From NCBI RefSeq assembly GCF_042433085.1, contig NZ_JBHLWA010000014.1, positions 1-64,000 of the forward strand: a DNA stretch of 64,000 nucleotides. Direction: 5' to 3'. Below are positions 63,588-64,000 of this stretch, piece after piece. Under the pieces are notes generated by a model. That model saw only the letters and a list, made by a program, of their open reading frames with translations, was not told where the DNA came from and searched no databases. The stretch comes from Gallibacterium melopsittaci. GTDB lineage: Bacteria; Pseudomonadota; Gammaproteobacteria; Enterobacterales; Pasteurellaceae. Position 1 is the first letter of the stretch. Every line of letters starts with the position of its first letter. The position numbers and the translations under genes are program-made.

Positions 63588-64000
63588 CTACTTTGCATAA
63601 AGCCTATCTATTACATCAAGTAATTTCCCAGCATGAATTTTTGCTTGTTCGATAACTGCATTTTTCACCGTTTCAGAACTGAAATTGGGAAGATACATCA
63701 TGTCAAAAGAATAAACAGGATCTTGATAATCCATTCCACAATATAGGGCAGTTTGGCGTAATGCAGGCAGAAAATCTGGTATGGGATAATTCATTTCGCC
63801 ATCATAGCGATATGCTTCGGCGGAACCACCTATCGTAAATGATAGGATTAACTTCTTATTTTTTAACCGATTTCCAGTTGAACCATAGGCAAACCCATGT
63901 AGAAAAACTTGGTCAAGCCAGACTTTCATCAATCCTGGCAATGAATACCAATAGAACGGAAATTGCCAAATGATAATGTCTGCCTGCATTAACGCAGCTT
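63588..64000 (-). CDS. Flavodoxin-fold NAD(P)H oxidoreductase (5' end outside the window)
   Basis: Partial gene. The visible part (137 residues) reads ALMQADIIIWQFPFYWYSLPG and LKNKKLILSFTIGGSAEAY, typical of the Flavodoxin_2/NAD(P)H quinone reductase family (MdaB, KefF, YwrO relatives). The frame stays open to the window edge, so the ATG at 63989 is not the true start and the FMN phosphate-binding loop lies outside. It may act in quinone or electrophile detoxification. It ends 102 bp from the NTF2-like gene. Confidence 0.8.
   Translation of the reverse strand, partial: AALMQADIIIWQFPFYWYSLPGLMKVWLDQVFLHGFAYGSTGNRLKNKKLILSFTIGGSAEAYRYDGEMNYPIPDFLPALRQTALYCGMDYQDPVYSFDMMYLPNFSSETVKNAVIEQAKIHAGKLLDVIDRLYAK

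Overview
The window is a stretch of AT-rich chromosome from a member of the Pasteurellaceae (Gammaproteobacteria). Three things point there. The gene content and order are gamma-proteobacterial: yceD-rpmF-plsX-fabH-fabD-fabG-acpP, rplU-rpmA, rlmB-rnr, secB-gpsA-cysE, tamA-tamB, sspA-sspB, recA-recX. A four-gene prepilin cluster matches comNOPQ of the Haemophilus competence regulon. The proteins also resemble H. influenzae homologues. By eye I found only two copies of the Haemophilus uptake word AAGTGCGGT and one of the Actinobacillus word ACAAGCGGT, so I do not name a genus. I saw no tRNA, rRNA, CRISPR array or insertion sequence.

Layout. 1-1619 (minus): psd and fklB. 1788-6840 (plus): the fatty-acid/phospholipid operon, with a near-consensus promoter lying almost on the yceD start codon, ending at acpP and a strong terminator. 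6860-7765: a RarD/EamA permease. 7820-9749: pckA with a CRP-like site, followed by an unrecognised small basic ORF. 9803-11421: mutM and rplU-rpmA with a ribosomal-type promoter. 11566-13783: ispB, queH and a lipoprotein. 13837-21703: rmuC, maf, a second lipoprotein, rlmB, rnr, cysE and gpsA.

21884-33068 is an island of about 11 kb between gpsA and secB, two genes that are neighbours in E. coli. It carries a type I restriction-modification locus: a half-size hsdS coupled to hsdR, a GIY-YIG protein, a RhuM protein, a full two-domain hsdS, hsdM, a second start-less hsdS with two other target-recognition domains, and a tyrosine recombinase. The two hsdS loci share long direct repeats, and the two N-runs (assembly gaps) fall exactly in one of these repeats. 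This looks like a specificity-switching restriction system and is the most notable content of the window. The GC-richer coding of hsdR to rhuM and hsdM also suggests horizontal acquisition.

After the island the core chromosome resumes: secB and a YibN rhodanese, gpmA, then envC, a YibQ-type deacetylase-fold protein, tamA-tamB and ppx (envelope and polyphosphate functions). Next come glpE, the competence pseudopilin operon comNOPQ with a candidate CRP-S site, sspA-sspB, tyrR with a TyrR-box-like palindrome, the overlapping djlA-yjdF-dusC-yjjG operon, recX and recA with a LexA box inside its promoter, mutS, an ornithine carbamoyltransferase, ridA, a YqhD-type aldehyde reductase, and a PTS EIICB gene with a CRP site. 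The right end has an AraC-family remnant, an NTF2-like protein and a flavodoxin-fold oxidoreductase cut by the window edge.
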